Source of the DNA: Microbulbifer sp. MKSA007 | GTDB lineage: Bacteria; Pseudomonadota; Gammaproteobacteria; Pseudomonadales; Cellvibrionaceae | DNA length: 64,000 bases | NCBI GenBank assembly: GCA_032615215.1 | Contig: CP128433.1 | Span: forward strand, 2,873,501-2,937,500 | Reading direction: 5' to 3' | In this document: positions 8,802 to 17,055 of the stretch, piece after piece | Layout: the number at the start of each line of letters is the position of its first letter | Position numbering within the stretch: the stretch's first letter is position 1 | Position numbers and translations under genes: made by a program | Notes under the pieces: model-generated | What the model was told of the DNA's origin: nothing | Seen by the model: only the letters and a program-made list of their open reading frames with translations | Database searches by the model: none

Positions 8802-10298
8802 TCAGGACTCCTGCGTAACTCGTAGTACTTCCTCAAGGGAGGTCCTACCCGCCAGTACTTTCTCTACGCCATCGTCACGGATGCTGGGGCCAAGCTTGCG
8901 GGCTTCAGCAACCAACTTGCTCTCTGAAGCGCGATCGTGGATCAATTGGCGCATCACTTCGTTGAGCGGTACCAATTCATAGATACCGATACGACCGACA
9001 TAGCCACTGTGATTACACTCTTCACAGCCATTAGGCCGATAGATGATGGCTTCCTCATCGGGCCCGACGCCCAAAACCTCCCGCTCGCTGCTGTCAGCCA
9101 CATGAGGTTGCTTGCATTCAGGACACAGAACTCGCACCAGACGCTGGGCAAGAACACCAATCACGCTTGACGACAGCAGGAAGGGCTCAATTCCCATATC
9201 CACCAGACGGGTTACCGAACCCAAAGCTGTGTTGGTGTGCAGGGTTGAGAGCACCAAGTGTCCGGTCAAACTCGCCTGGATTGCAATCTGCATAGTCTCC
9301 AGGTCTCGAATCTCACCGACCATCACTACATCCGGGTCCTGACGCAGGATCGCGCGAAGCCCCCGGGCGAAAGTCATATCAGCTTTGGTATTTACCTGAG
9401 TCTGCCCAACCCCTTCCAGGTTGTATTCCACCGGGTCCTCGACCGTCAGAATGTTCTTCTCACGGTTATTGATACTACCGAGGCCAGCATACAAGGTGGT
9501 GGTTTTACCGGAGCCCGTTGGTCCGGTCACCAGGATAATGCCGTGGGGATGTCCCAACAGGTCTGTCATCACGCGCAAGTCGCGATCTGCCATCCCCAGC
9601 TTACTCAGGTCCATTTTGCCCGCTTGCTTATCCAGCAAACGCATTACCACCCGCTCACCCGCCGATGACGGCATGGTGGAGACACGTACATCTACCTCTC
9701 GGCCAGCCATCAAAAGGGAGATCCGGCCATCTTGGGGCACACGTTTCTCGGCGATATCCAGCTTTGCCATTACCTTAATACGGGATACCAGCAATGGGGC
9801 CAGAGCTCGCCGGGGTTGCAGTACTTCACGAAGTACACCATCGACCCGGAAGCGCACGACGAGGCGCTTCTCAAAGGTTTCAATATGAATATCCGAGGCG
9901 CCCTGCTTGAGCGACTCGGCAAAAATTGCGTTGATCAATTTGACGATAGGTGCATCGTCTTCCTGTTCCAACAAGTCCTCAGTCTCAGGCAGCGAATCGG
10001 CGACCGCTGCAAGATCCAGGTCTTCACCCAGGCCCTCGACTTCGGAGAGGTTGCCACCCTCCCTGTTTTCATACAGACGCTGCAAAGCACCCTGGAAAAC
10101 ATCTTCCTCTACAGCCTCCAAAGATACAGCCGCACCACTGATGCGCTGTACTTCGGCAACCGCTGATGGACTCAGCGGCGCCACATATTGGCAGAGGGGT
10201 TTGCCTTCCTGCTCGGTTAACAGAACCTTGTGACGCTTTGCGAAAGCGTAAGGAAGGCGGCGAATTGTTGGAGTCCCTGTTCCTGTTTCAGCCGTCAT
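8802..10298 (-). CDS. gspE: Type II secretion system ATPase E
   Basis: GspE is the hexameric cytoplasmic ATPase powering pseudopilus assembly. The 498-residue product shows Walker A (GPTGSGKTTT) near residue 260, an Asp box and Walker B (ILRQDPDVVMVGEIRD), a His box (LSTLHTN) and a four-Cys zinc element (CPEC and CEEC). The N-terminal domain that binds GspL is present. Its ATG overlaps the gspD stop in an ATGA, so the two are translationally coupled. Confidence 0.96.
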   Translation of the reverse strand: MTAETGTGTPTIRRLPYAFAKRHKVLLTEQEGKPLCQYVAPLSPSAVAEVQRISGAAVSLEAVEEDVFQGALQRLYENREGGNLSEVEGLGEDLDLAAVADSLPETEDLLEQEDDAPIVKLINAIFAESLKQGASDIHIETFEKRLVVRFRVDGVLREVLQPRRALAPLLVSRIKVMAKLDIAEKRVPQDGRISLLMAGREVDVRVSTMPSSAGERVVMRLLDKQAGKMDLSKLGMADRDLRVMTDLLGHPHGIILVTGPTGSGKTTTLYAGLGSINNREKNILTVEDPVEYNLEGVGQTQVNTKADMTFARGLRAILRQDPDVVMVGEIRDLETMQIAIQASLTGHLVLSTLHTNTALGSVTRLVDMGIEPFLLSSSVIGVLAQRLVRVLCPECKQPHVADSSEREVLGVGPDEEAIIYRPNGCEECNHSGYVGRIGIYELVPLNEVMRQLIHDRASESKLVAEARKLGPSIRDDGVEKVLAGRTSLEEVLRVTQES

Positions 10299-12310
10299 TT
10301 AGCTTCTTCTACCTCCAACACCTCAACCTCAACATCCACGTCTTCTTCGACTGATTCAATGGCAGCACCATCTATAGAACCATCTACTGGCGCAGGGCTC
10401 TCGTTGTAGGTGCCTGTTGGCGGCATCAGGTCAGGTAGTACATCACCGCGGTGCCAATCCCAGATCAGGCTGGTGCGGTCTTTCAGGAATATTTGCTTCT
10501 GCTGCATATCCATGTAGCGCTTGCGCGTCTCCTCATAGCCAGCAACTTGACTACTGAGGATTCTGGGACGCAAGAACACCATCAGATTAGTTTTGCTAAC
10601 ACTCTTCTCAGTGTTTCTGAACAAGCGACCAATGCCGGGAATATCACCGAGGAGAGGCACTTTGGACACGGTTTCATTAACCTGATCTTCCATCAAACCA
10701 CCCAGTACCAGGATCGCGCCATCATCGATCAATACTTTTGTGCGGATCTCACGCTTGCTGGTAACGATGTCGGATGCACCTTCCGCTGCAGCCGTAGCAG
10801 AAGACAAAACGTTTTCAACCTTTTGCTCGATCTCGAGAGTTACCGAGTTGTTGTTATTCACACGGGGAATCACTTTAAGAGTGGTACCCACATCTTCACG
10901 CTGAATAGTGGTAAACGGATCATCGTTACTACCAGACAGCAACTGTTCACCGGTAATAAAAGGTACGTTCTGGCCCACCAAAATCTCAGCTTCTTCATTA
11001 TCCAAAGCCATAATTGTTGGTGTAGAAAGGATATTGGTATTGCTCTCTGACGCTACGGCATTAATCGCAGCACGGATATCACCGCCACTGAGGTAGCCCA
11101 GGTGCAATGCGCCAGCTCCCACCAAATCAGTCACAGGAAGTGAAAATGGGTTGGGTTCCCCATCGGAATCCGTGCCTAACTGGTTATTCCAGCCGGCAAC
11201 AGCATTACTGCCGGAACCAGCAATCCAACTAATACCCAGTTCGCTACCTGTACCTTCAACTACCTCTACAATAATTGCCTCAATCAAAACCTGCGCTCTG
11301 CGCACGTCCAACCTGGCAATAACACCTTTCATGGTTTCAAGGAGAGCGGGAGGAGCAGTTAACACCAGTGCGTTGAGCGACTCGTTAACTTGAATGCTGA
11401 CTTCAATATTCGCCGCTTGCTGGTCTTTCTCTGTGTTCTGGATGCTACCGCTCATACCCTCGAGGATAGGCTTCAGATCTGCTGCATTGGCATACTGGAT
11501 ATAAACAACTGCGGTGTTGCCTTCGCCATCCAGCGGTGCATCGAGACGGCCTATTACCGTCTTAATCTGCTGGCGGGTAACGGGATCTCCGGTCAGGAGA
11601 ATACTATTGGAGCGTTCATCAACAGAAATTCGCAGCGGTTGCACTTCCTTACCCGCTTTGCCTCCACTCGATTGAAGTAGATCGGTAAGAACTTGCTTTA
11701 CTTCCTTCGCAGAAGCAAACATCAACGGCACCACTTCAATATCAATAGCGCCGGCGCGGTCAAGTTGCTTCACCAGGCGAATAATCTGGTCAATATTCGC
11801 AGCGCGGTCAGCAATTATCAGAGTGTTGGTATCAGCATAGGCAGCCAAGTGCCCAGTTTGCGGAATCAGCGGGCGCAACATAGCAATCAGCTGTGAAGCG
11901 GAAATATTCTCAACCCTTATAGTGCGAACAACCAGGGATTCCGCAGGAGCTCGAGTGGCCTCATCTGCGACAGGTATCGCCTGCTGCTTGGCCAGCGCAT
12001 CGGGAACTACTTTCCAGGTTCCGCCCTGTTCCACCAAACTAAAGCCATTGACTTGAAGCACCGACATAAATACATCAAAGGCTTCATTGTGTGTCATTGG
12101 GTCACCGGCAACTACGGTGACCTTACCCTTAACATTCGGGTGGACAATAATATTTTTGCCAGTGAAATCAGCAGCCCAATTGATCAGATCACGAATGTCT
12201 GCATTGTCGAGAGAAAGGGTAACCCGCTCCGGGCCCTGAGCCAGCGTTGCAGTACAAACAAAAAAACTCAATCCGACCGCAAGCAGCCGTCGATAAAACA
12301 TCTTCATCAT
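10295..12310 (-). CDS. gspD: Type II secretion system secretin D
   Basis: GspD forms the outer-membrane secretin channel. The 671-residue product starts with a signal peptide (cleavage probably after TATLA), then the N0 domain (VTLSLDNADIRDLINWAADF), three N1-N3 repeats and the secretin core (LEAIIVEVVE, then TILKVIPRVN-like and VPLLGDIPGIGRLFR segments). A tail of about 60 residues ends in an acidic stretch (EDVDVEVEVLEVEEAK) and may be the S-domain that binds a pilotin. No pilotin gene is visible nearby. Confidence 0.95.
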   Translation of the reverse strand: MMKMFYRRLLAVGLSFFVCTATLAQGPERVTLSLDNADIRDLINWAADFTGKNIIVHPNVKGKVTVVAGDPMTHNEAFDVFMSVLQVNGFSLVEQGGTWKVVPDALAKQQAIPVADEATRAPAESLVVRTIRVENISASQLIAMLRPLIPQTGHLAAYADTNTLIIADRAANIDQIIRLVKQLDRAGAIDIEVVPLMFASAKEVKQVLTDLLQSSGGKAGKEVQPLRISVDERSNSILLTGDPVTRQQIKTVIGRLDAPLDGEGNTAVVYIQYANAADLKPILEGMSGSIQNTEKDQQAANIEVSIQVNESLNALVLTAPPALLETMKGVIARLDVRRAQVLIEAIIVEVVEGTGSELGISWIAGSGSNAVAGWNNQLGTDSDGEPNPFSLPVTDLVGAGALHLGYLSGGDIRAAINAVASESNTNILSTPTIMALDNEEAEILVGQNVPFITGEQLLSGSNDDPFTTIQREDVGTTLKVIPRVNNNNSVTLEIEQKVENVLSSATAAAEGASDIVTSKREIRTKVLIDDGAILVLGGLMEDQVNETVSKVPLLGDIPGIGRLFRNTEKSVSKTNLMVFLRPRILSSQVAGYEETRKRYMDMQQKQIFLKDRTSLIWDWHRGDVLPDLMPPTGTYNESPAPVDGSIDGAAIESVEEDVDVEVEVLEVEEAK

Positions 12311-12367
12311 TATTTATCTGGCTCTAGTAAATGTTCAAAAAATCAAAACAATCTAGGTAGATAGTTT

Positions 12368-13063
12368 TTATTTAGGCTCACGCTGAGCACGACGCTCGCG
12401 GGCCAATTCACGCAGCTGTTCCATTCTCTCCCGAATGTTCTGCTGGTTCTCATCTCTTTGAGCAGTTCTTCTGGAGGAGCTGGAACTTGACGTTCTCTGT
12501 CTGGAACTGCTGACGCCTCTCAATGGTACGTTTGGCCTTCCGTCCACTTCTGGGTATGTCAGTTTTTCCATCCTGCCATTACGACGAAGAACCACATGGT
12601 CAACCTCAACAGAATAAAGTTCGGCGCCACCTGGAAGCCGATCACCGACATACAAACGCTTGGAGGGTTTACCTTTCTCCGACACCAGAGCACTGGCTTT
12701 GGTTTTATTGGAGTTGTCAAAAACACCGGATAAAACAATATTCAGCTGAGTCAGAGGAATATTTTCGAGGTCGACTTCAGGGACTTCTGTAGTCTTTTTA
12801 GGTTCAGCACGTCCAAAGAACGGCGTGCTGGGAAGACTGGCAGCGCTGGGGGGAGGAGCACCTCTCGGGCTTTTGCGCTCCGCGAGCAGGGATTCCTGAG
12901 GATCGCTTGGGACCAATAGGGAGCCATAGGCAAACAAATTGCCAGACAACCACAACAGGCCAATAGCTGACGCCGCCATAGTGCCACGGGAGAGACCTTT
13001 GCTCGACTCGCCCTGGGCAAACTTATTGCCAATTGAGCCAACGGCTCGCGCTAGAGGGGACAT
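12368..13063 (-). CDS. gspC: Type II secretion system protein C
   Basis: GspC bridges the inner-membrane platform and GspD. There is one membrane helix (about residues 28-46), a Pro-rich linker and the homology region (IPLTQLNIVLSGVF...YVGDRLPGGAELYSVEVDHV). No PDZ domain follows. The protein ends in a Ser/Arg-rich segment and a charged helix (MEQLRELARERRAQR) likely to form a coiled coil, an arrangement also known from pseudomonad XcpP. The frame allows TTG 13087, ATG 13069 or ATG 13063; I chose 13063 because a GTGGGT lies at suitable spacing. It is the first gene of the operon. Confidence 0.85.
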   Translation of the reverse strand: MSPLARAVGSIGNKFAQGESSKGLSRGTMAASAIGLLWLSGNLFAYGSLLVPSDPQESLLAERKSPRGAPPPSAASLPSTPFFGRAEPKKTTEVPEVDLENIPLTQLNIVLSGVFDNSNKTKASALVSEKGKPSKRLYVGDRLPGGAELYSVEVDHVVLRRNGRMEKLTYPEVDGRPNVPLRGVSSSRQRTSSSSSSRRTAQRDENQQNIRERMEQLRELARERRAQREPK

Positions 13064-13228
13064 GAACATACCCACATACAAGTTCAACTTTCTGAGGTTA
13101 TTGGTTTTTGACGCCTATTTTCTTGCCTCAGCCCGGGAAAGGCAACGCTCTTTCAAGTTAAACGCCGCAAACCCTCATTTCGTCCCTTAAATTGCACACT
13201 AGTTCCGCAGGTTGTCACCAAAAAACGA

Positions 13229-13256
13229 AAAAAGGCGGCATGACGCCGCCTTTTTC
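13229..13256 (-). terminator. Terminator after etfA
   Basis: AAAGGCGGC and GCCGCCTTT pair around a five-base loop with T-rich ends on both strands. It lies about 30 bases after the etfA stop and before the gsp operon, so it should end etfBA transcription and insulate gspC. Confidence 0.8.
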
Positions 13257-13283
13257 AATGCCCGCTAGTATAGCAATCGGGCA

Positions 13284-14213
13284 TTACAGCTTTGTTTCAA
13301 GCTCTGGTACAGCTTCAAACAGGTCAGCTACCAGACCGTAGTCAGCAACGGAGAAGATCGGTGCTTCTTCGTCTTTATTGATGGCTACGATAACTTTGGA
13401 GTCTTTCATACCTGCCAAATGCTGGATTGCACCGGAGATACCAACGGCAATATACAGGTCAGGAGCAACGATCTTACCGGTTTGCCCAACCTGCATGTCG
13501 TTAGGTACGAAACCTGCGTCCACAGCAGCACGGGAGGCACCAACTGCAGCGCCCAGCTTGTCGGCCAGCTTGTACAGCATTTCGAAGTTTTCACCGTTCT
13601 GCATGCCGCGACCACCAGAAATGACTACGCTCGCAGCGGTCAGTTCAGGACGATCGGATACGGCCAACTCTTCGCCGACAAAAGAGGAAACACCAGCGTC
13701 ATCCGCGATATCTACAGACTCAACCGCTGCACTTCCACCTTCAGCCGCCACGGCGTCAAAGGCAGTGGTACGTACAGAGATTACCTTGATGGCATCGGAG
13801 CTCTGTACAGTGGCAATGACGTTACCCGCATAAATCGGGCGTTTGAAAGTATCTGCACTTTCAACAGCAACGATGTCGGAAATCGGCTGTACATCCAGCA
13901 GCGCAGCAGCGCGTGGCAGCATGTTCTTGCCGGTAGTAGTGGCTGGAGCCAGGATGTGACCGTAATCTTTGCCCAAGTCCGCTACCAGCTTGGCAACGTT
14001 CTCAGCCAGCTGGTGCTCGTATGCGGCATTATCTGCCAGCAGTACCTTGGAAACGCCTTCAGCTTTAGCAGCAGCTTCCGCTACAGGGCCGCAGCCAGAT
14101 CCGGCAACCAATACAGCAACATCACCACCAATAGCCTTGGCAGCAGCGATGGTGTTGAGCGTGGCGCCCTTCAGTTCGGCGTTGTCGTGTTCAGCAATAA
14201 CCAGAATGCTCAT
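13284..14213 (-). CDS. etfA: Electron transfer flavoprotein alpha subunit
   Basis: EtfA with EtfB carries electrons from acyl-CoA and other dehydrogenases to ETF-ubiquinone oxidoreductase. The 309-residue product has the N-terminal alpha/beta domain and the C-terminal FAD domain with the signatures SGGRGMQNGENFEML, GFVPNDMQVGQTGKIVAPDL and GISGAIQHLAGM. Its ATG overlaps the etfB stop (TGATG), so both are made from one message. A terminator follows. Confidence 0.96.
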   Translation of the reverse strand: MSILVIAEHDNAELKGATLNTIAAAKAIGGDVAVLVAGSGCGPVAEAAAKAEGVSKVLLADNAAYEHQLAENVAKLVADLGKDYGHILAPATTTGKNMLPRAAALLDVQPISDIVAVESADTFKRPIYAGNVIATVQSSDAIKVISVRTTAFDAVAAEGGSAAVESVDIADDAGVSSFVGEELAVSDRPELTAASVVISGGRGMQNGENFEMLYKLADKLGAAVGASRAAVDAGFVPNDMQVGQTGKIVAPDLYIAVGISGAIQHLAGMKDSKVIVAINKDEEAPIFSVADYGLVADLFEAVPELETKL

Positions 14214-14962
14214 CAGATTACCTTCGCCTCGTTTTTCAGTTTCTCTACCAGTTCAGCAACGTCGGCAACCTTAATGCCTGCTTGACGCTCAGCCGGCGGC
14301 TCAACTTTCAGGGTTTTGGTGCGGGGAGTAATATCAACGCCCAGCTCATCCGGGGTCGTGGTATCGAGAGGCTTACGCTTTGCCTTCATGATGTTAGGCA
14401 GGGAGGCGTAACGCGGCTCATTCAGGCGCAGGTCAGTAGTAACAATGGCAGGCAGTTTCAGTTCAACAGTCTGCAGGCCGCCGTCAATTTCACGAGTTAC
14501 CTTAACAGCGTCGCCTTCTACGGCAACTTCAGAGGCGAAGGTACCCTGCCCCATGCCAGTCAAAGCACCCAGCATCTGGCCGGTCTGGTTGTTATCGCCA
14601 TCGATGGACTGCTTGCCCAGAATTACCATTTGAGGCTCTTCTTTCTCAACAATCGCTTTCAGGCATTTGGCTACTGCCAGAGGCTGCAGCTCAGCATCGG
14701 TCTCAACCAGGATACCGCGGTCGGCACCCAGGGCCAGTGCAGTGCGGATTTGCTCTTGGCATTGCTTGGAGCCCATGGAAACGGCGACTATCTCGCTGAC
14801 AACGCCTTTTTCCTTCAAGCGCACCGCCTCTTCTACTGCGATTTCGCAGAAGGGGTTGATAGACATTTTGACGTTGGCTGTATCAACGTCAGAGCCGTCC
14901 GCCTTGGGGCGAACCTTGACGTTGTAGTCAACAACGCGTTTCACAGCTACAAGAACTTTCAT
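14213..14962 (-). CDS. etfB: Electron transfer flavoprotein beta subunit
   Basis: EtfB binds AMP and pairs with EtfA. The 249-residue product begins MKVLVAVKRVVDYNVKVR and carries the family signature around residues 165-190 (ATVTTDLRLNEPRYASL-like) with IMKAKRKPL following. A divergent promoter region of about 350 bases separates it from the ETF dehydrogenase gene and holds a PsrA-type palindrome, consistent with control by fatty acids. Confidence 0.96.
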   Translation of the reverse strand: MKVLVAVKRVVDYNVKVRPKADGSDVDTANVKMSINPFCEIAVEEAVRLKEKGVVSEIVAVSMGSKQCQEQIRTALALGADRGILVETDAELQPLAVAKCLKAIVEKEEPQMVILGKQSIDGDNNQTGQMLGALTGMGQGTFASEVAVEGDAVKVTREIDGGLQTVELKLPAIVTTDLRLNEPRYASLPNIMKAKRKPLDTTTPDELGVDITPRTKTLKVEPPAERQAGIKVADVAELVEKLKNEAKVI

Positions 14963-15037
14963 GGAAATCCCGTCTCAAATATGCTTTTTAACAGCCGCGA
15001 CTGATAATTCACGTCGCGAACGGATACGGTGTTCTGG

Positions 15038-15053
15038 TCAAACAAGTGTTTGA
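15038..15053. promoter_or_regulatory. PsrA-type operator between etfB and the ETF dehydrogenase
   Basis: The palindrome TCAAAC-AAGT-GTTTGA matches the consensus of PsrA, the pseudomonad TetR-family sensor of long-chain acyl groups ((G/C)AAAC-N2-4-GTTT(G/C)). In Pseudomonas PsrA controls etfBA and the ETF dehydrogenase. Position and sequence are seen; regulation here is inferred. Confidence 0.65.
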
Positions 15054-15316
15054 ACGGCGTGTATGGTGGCGGTTCTATAGCGCAAAATCAATAGTCAAAT
15101 GGAAGTCCCTCCTGCCATTCACAAAATCTATTTCCGGGAATAAGAACCGCCTATCCACCCCCAGTAAGCCGTTGAAATACAGCGCATTTGCCATAGCAAA
15201 TGAATAGTCATGCAATTGGTAGGGTTGATTAAACGCCTATATAATCCGCCAGCAATATAAATGATAAGGCCGGATTGGCCGCAAAAAAGTTGAATACAAC
15301 TGCTGAGGAGAGTGCC

Positions 15317-16954
15317 GTGGAACGCGAATCAATGGAATACGATGTAGTGATCGTGGGTGCCGGCCCCGCTGGATTGGCCGCGGCCTGTCGTATTCGTCAG
15401 CTCAATGAAGACGTCTCTGTATGTGTCGTGGAGAAAGGCTCAGAAGTAGGAGCTCACATCCTATCCGGTGCTGTATTTGAGCCCACCGCCCTGAATGAAC
15501 TCTTCCCCGACTGGAAAGAACGTGGAGCCCCCCTCAATACTGAGGTAAAAGGCGACGACATCTACGTCCTGCGCAGCGAAGAGAACTCTATAAAAGTCCC
15601 CAACATGTTTGTGCCCAGCACCATGCACAACGAGGGCAACTACATTATCAGTCTCGGCAACCTGTGCCGTTGGCTGGCAGAACAAGCCGAAAGCCTGGGA
15701 GTGGAAATCTTCCCTGGCTTCGCCGCTGCCGAAATTTTGTACAACGAAGATGGCTCTGTAAAAGGTATCGCTACTGGCGATATGGGCATCGGCATGAACG
15801 GAGAGCAGAAAGACTCTTACATGCCAGGCATGGAGCTGCATGCCAAATACACTCTCTTCGCTGAAGGTTGTCGCGGTCACCTGGGCAAGCAGCTGATCGA
15901 ACGCTTTAAGCTAGACGAAGATGCCGACCCACAACACTACGGCATCGGTATTAAAGAGATTTGGAAAGTCCCTGTGGACAAACACCAGCAAGGCCTGGTT
16001 GTTCACACTGCTGGCTGGCCGCTGGAACAAAGCTCCACCCACGGTGGCGGCTTCCTTTACCACCTCGAAGACAACCAGGTTGTTGTCGGCTTGATTACTG
16101 ACCTCGCCTATAGCAACCCCCATGTGAGTCCATTTGACGAGTTCCAGCGCTATAAACACCATCCGGTAATCAAGAAGTACCTGGAAGGTGGCGAGCGCGT
16201 CGCCTACGGTGCCCGCGCCATAGTAAAAGGTGGCCTTCAATCCCAGCCGAAAATGACTTTCCCTGGCGGCCTGCTGATCGGTGATAACGCCGGCACCCTG
16301 AACTTTGCCAAGATCAAGGGCAATCACACCGCGATGAAATCCGGCATGATCGCGGCTGAGTCTGTCGTTGAAGCCCTCGCTGCTGAGCGCAACAGCGAAG
16401 AGCTGACCGACTACACCACCAAGTATCGCGATAGCTGGGCCTGGAAAGAGCTGCACATGCAGCGCAACTTCGGCCCTGCCCAGCACAAATGGGGCAACAT
16501 TCTGGGATCTGCCTATGCATTTGTGGATATCAATATCTTTAAAGGCAAGCTTCCCTGGACCCTGCGCGACACCAAGGCTGACCACGCCCAGCTCAAACCT
16601 GCTGCTGACTGCGCAAAGATTGACTATCCGAAGCCCGACGGCGTACTCAGTTTTGACAAGCTATCTTCCGTGTTTATTTCCAATACTAACCACGAAGAAG
16701 ACCAGCCTTGCCACCTGACCCTGAAGGACCCAGAAGTTCCGCTGAGTCACAACCTGCCGATTTACGATGAACCCGCGCAGCGCTACTGCCCTGCCGGTGT
16801 TTATGAGGTTATTGAAGACACCAACGGTAAGCGCTTCCAGATCAACGCTCAAAACTGCGTACACTGTAAGACCTGTGACATTAAGGACCCAACCCAAAAT
16901 ATTGTTTGGGTAACCCCTGAAGGTGCCGGCGGCCCCAATTATCCAAATATGTAA
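15317..16954 (+). CDS. Electron transfer flavoprotein-ubiquinone oxidoreductase
   Basis: This membrane-associated flavoprotein passes electrons from reduced ETF to ubiquinone. The 545-residue product has an N-terminal FAD motif (DVVIVGAGPAGLAAACRI), the central quinone-binding region and a C-terminal 4Fe-4S motif CVHCKTCDIKDP. I chose the GTG at 15317 because a GAGGAGA site lies about 6 bases upstream and the resulting start (MERESMEYDVV) matches pseudomonad homologues; the frame is open back to a TTG at 15275 without a site. It is divergent from etfBA and followed by a strong terminator. Confidence 0.95.
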   Translation: MERESMEYDVVIVGAGPAGLAAACRIRQLNEDVSVCVVEKGSEVGAHILSGAVFEPTALNELFPDWKERGAPLNTEVKGDDIYVLRSEENSIKVPNMFVPSTMHNEGNYIISLGNLCRWLAEQAESLGVEIFPGFAAAEILYNEDGSVKGIATGDMGIGMNGEQKDSYMPGMELHAKYTLFAEGCRGHLGKQLIERFKLDEDADPQHYGIGIKEIWKVPVDKHQQGLVVHTAGWPLEQSSTHGGGFLYHLEDNQVVVGLITDLAYSNPHVSPFDEFQRYKHHPVIKKYLEGGERVAYGARAIVKGGLQSQPKMTFPGGLLIGDNAGTLNFAKIKGNHTAMKSGMIAAESVVEALAAERNSEELTDYTTKYRDSWAWKELHMQRNFGPAQHKWGNILGSAYAFVDINIFKGKLPWTLRDTKADHAQLKPAADCAKIDYPKPDGVLSFDKLSSVFISNTNHEEDQPCHLTLKDPEVPLSHNLPIYDEPAQRYCPAGVYEVIEDTNGKRFQINAQNCVHCKTCDIKDPTQNIVWVTPEGAGGPNYPNM

Positions 16955-16968
16955 TTGGGTCTACACAT

Positions 16969-16997
16969 AAAAAATGGCGCCGATGGCGCCATTTTTT
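16969..16997 (+). terminator. Terminator after the ETF dehydrogenase, bidirectional
   Basis: A 13-bp perfect stem (AAAAAATGGCGCC and its complement) with a three-base loop and T-runs on both strands lies between two convergent genes and can end both. Confidence 0.9.
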
Positions 16998-17055
16998 ATT
17001 GCTTGAGAACGCATATTTTCATGCACTTAATCCAAGGCACAGCCAGCTGGCCTCC

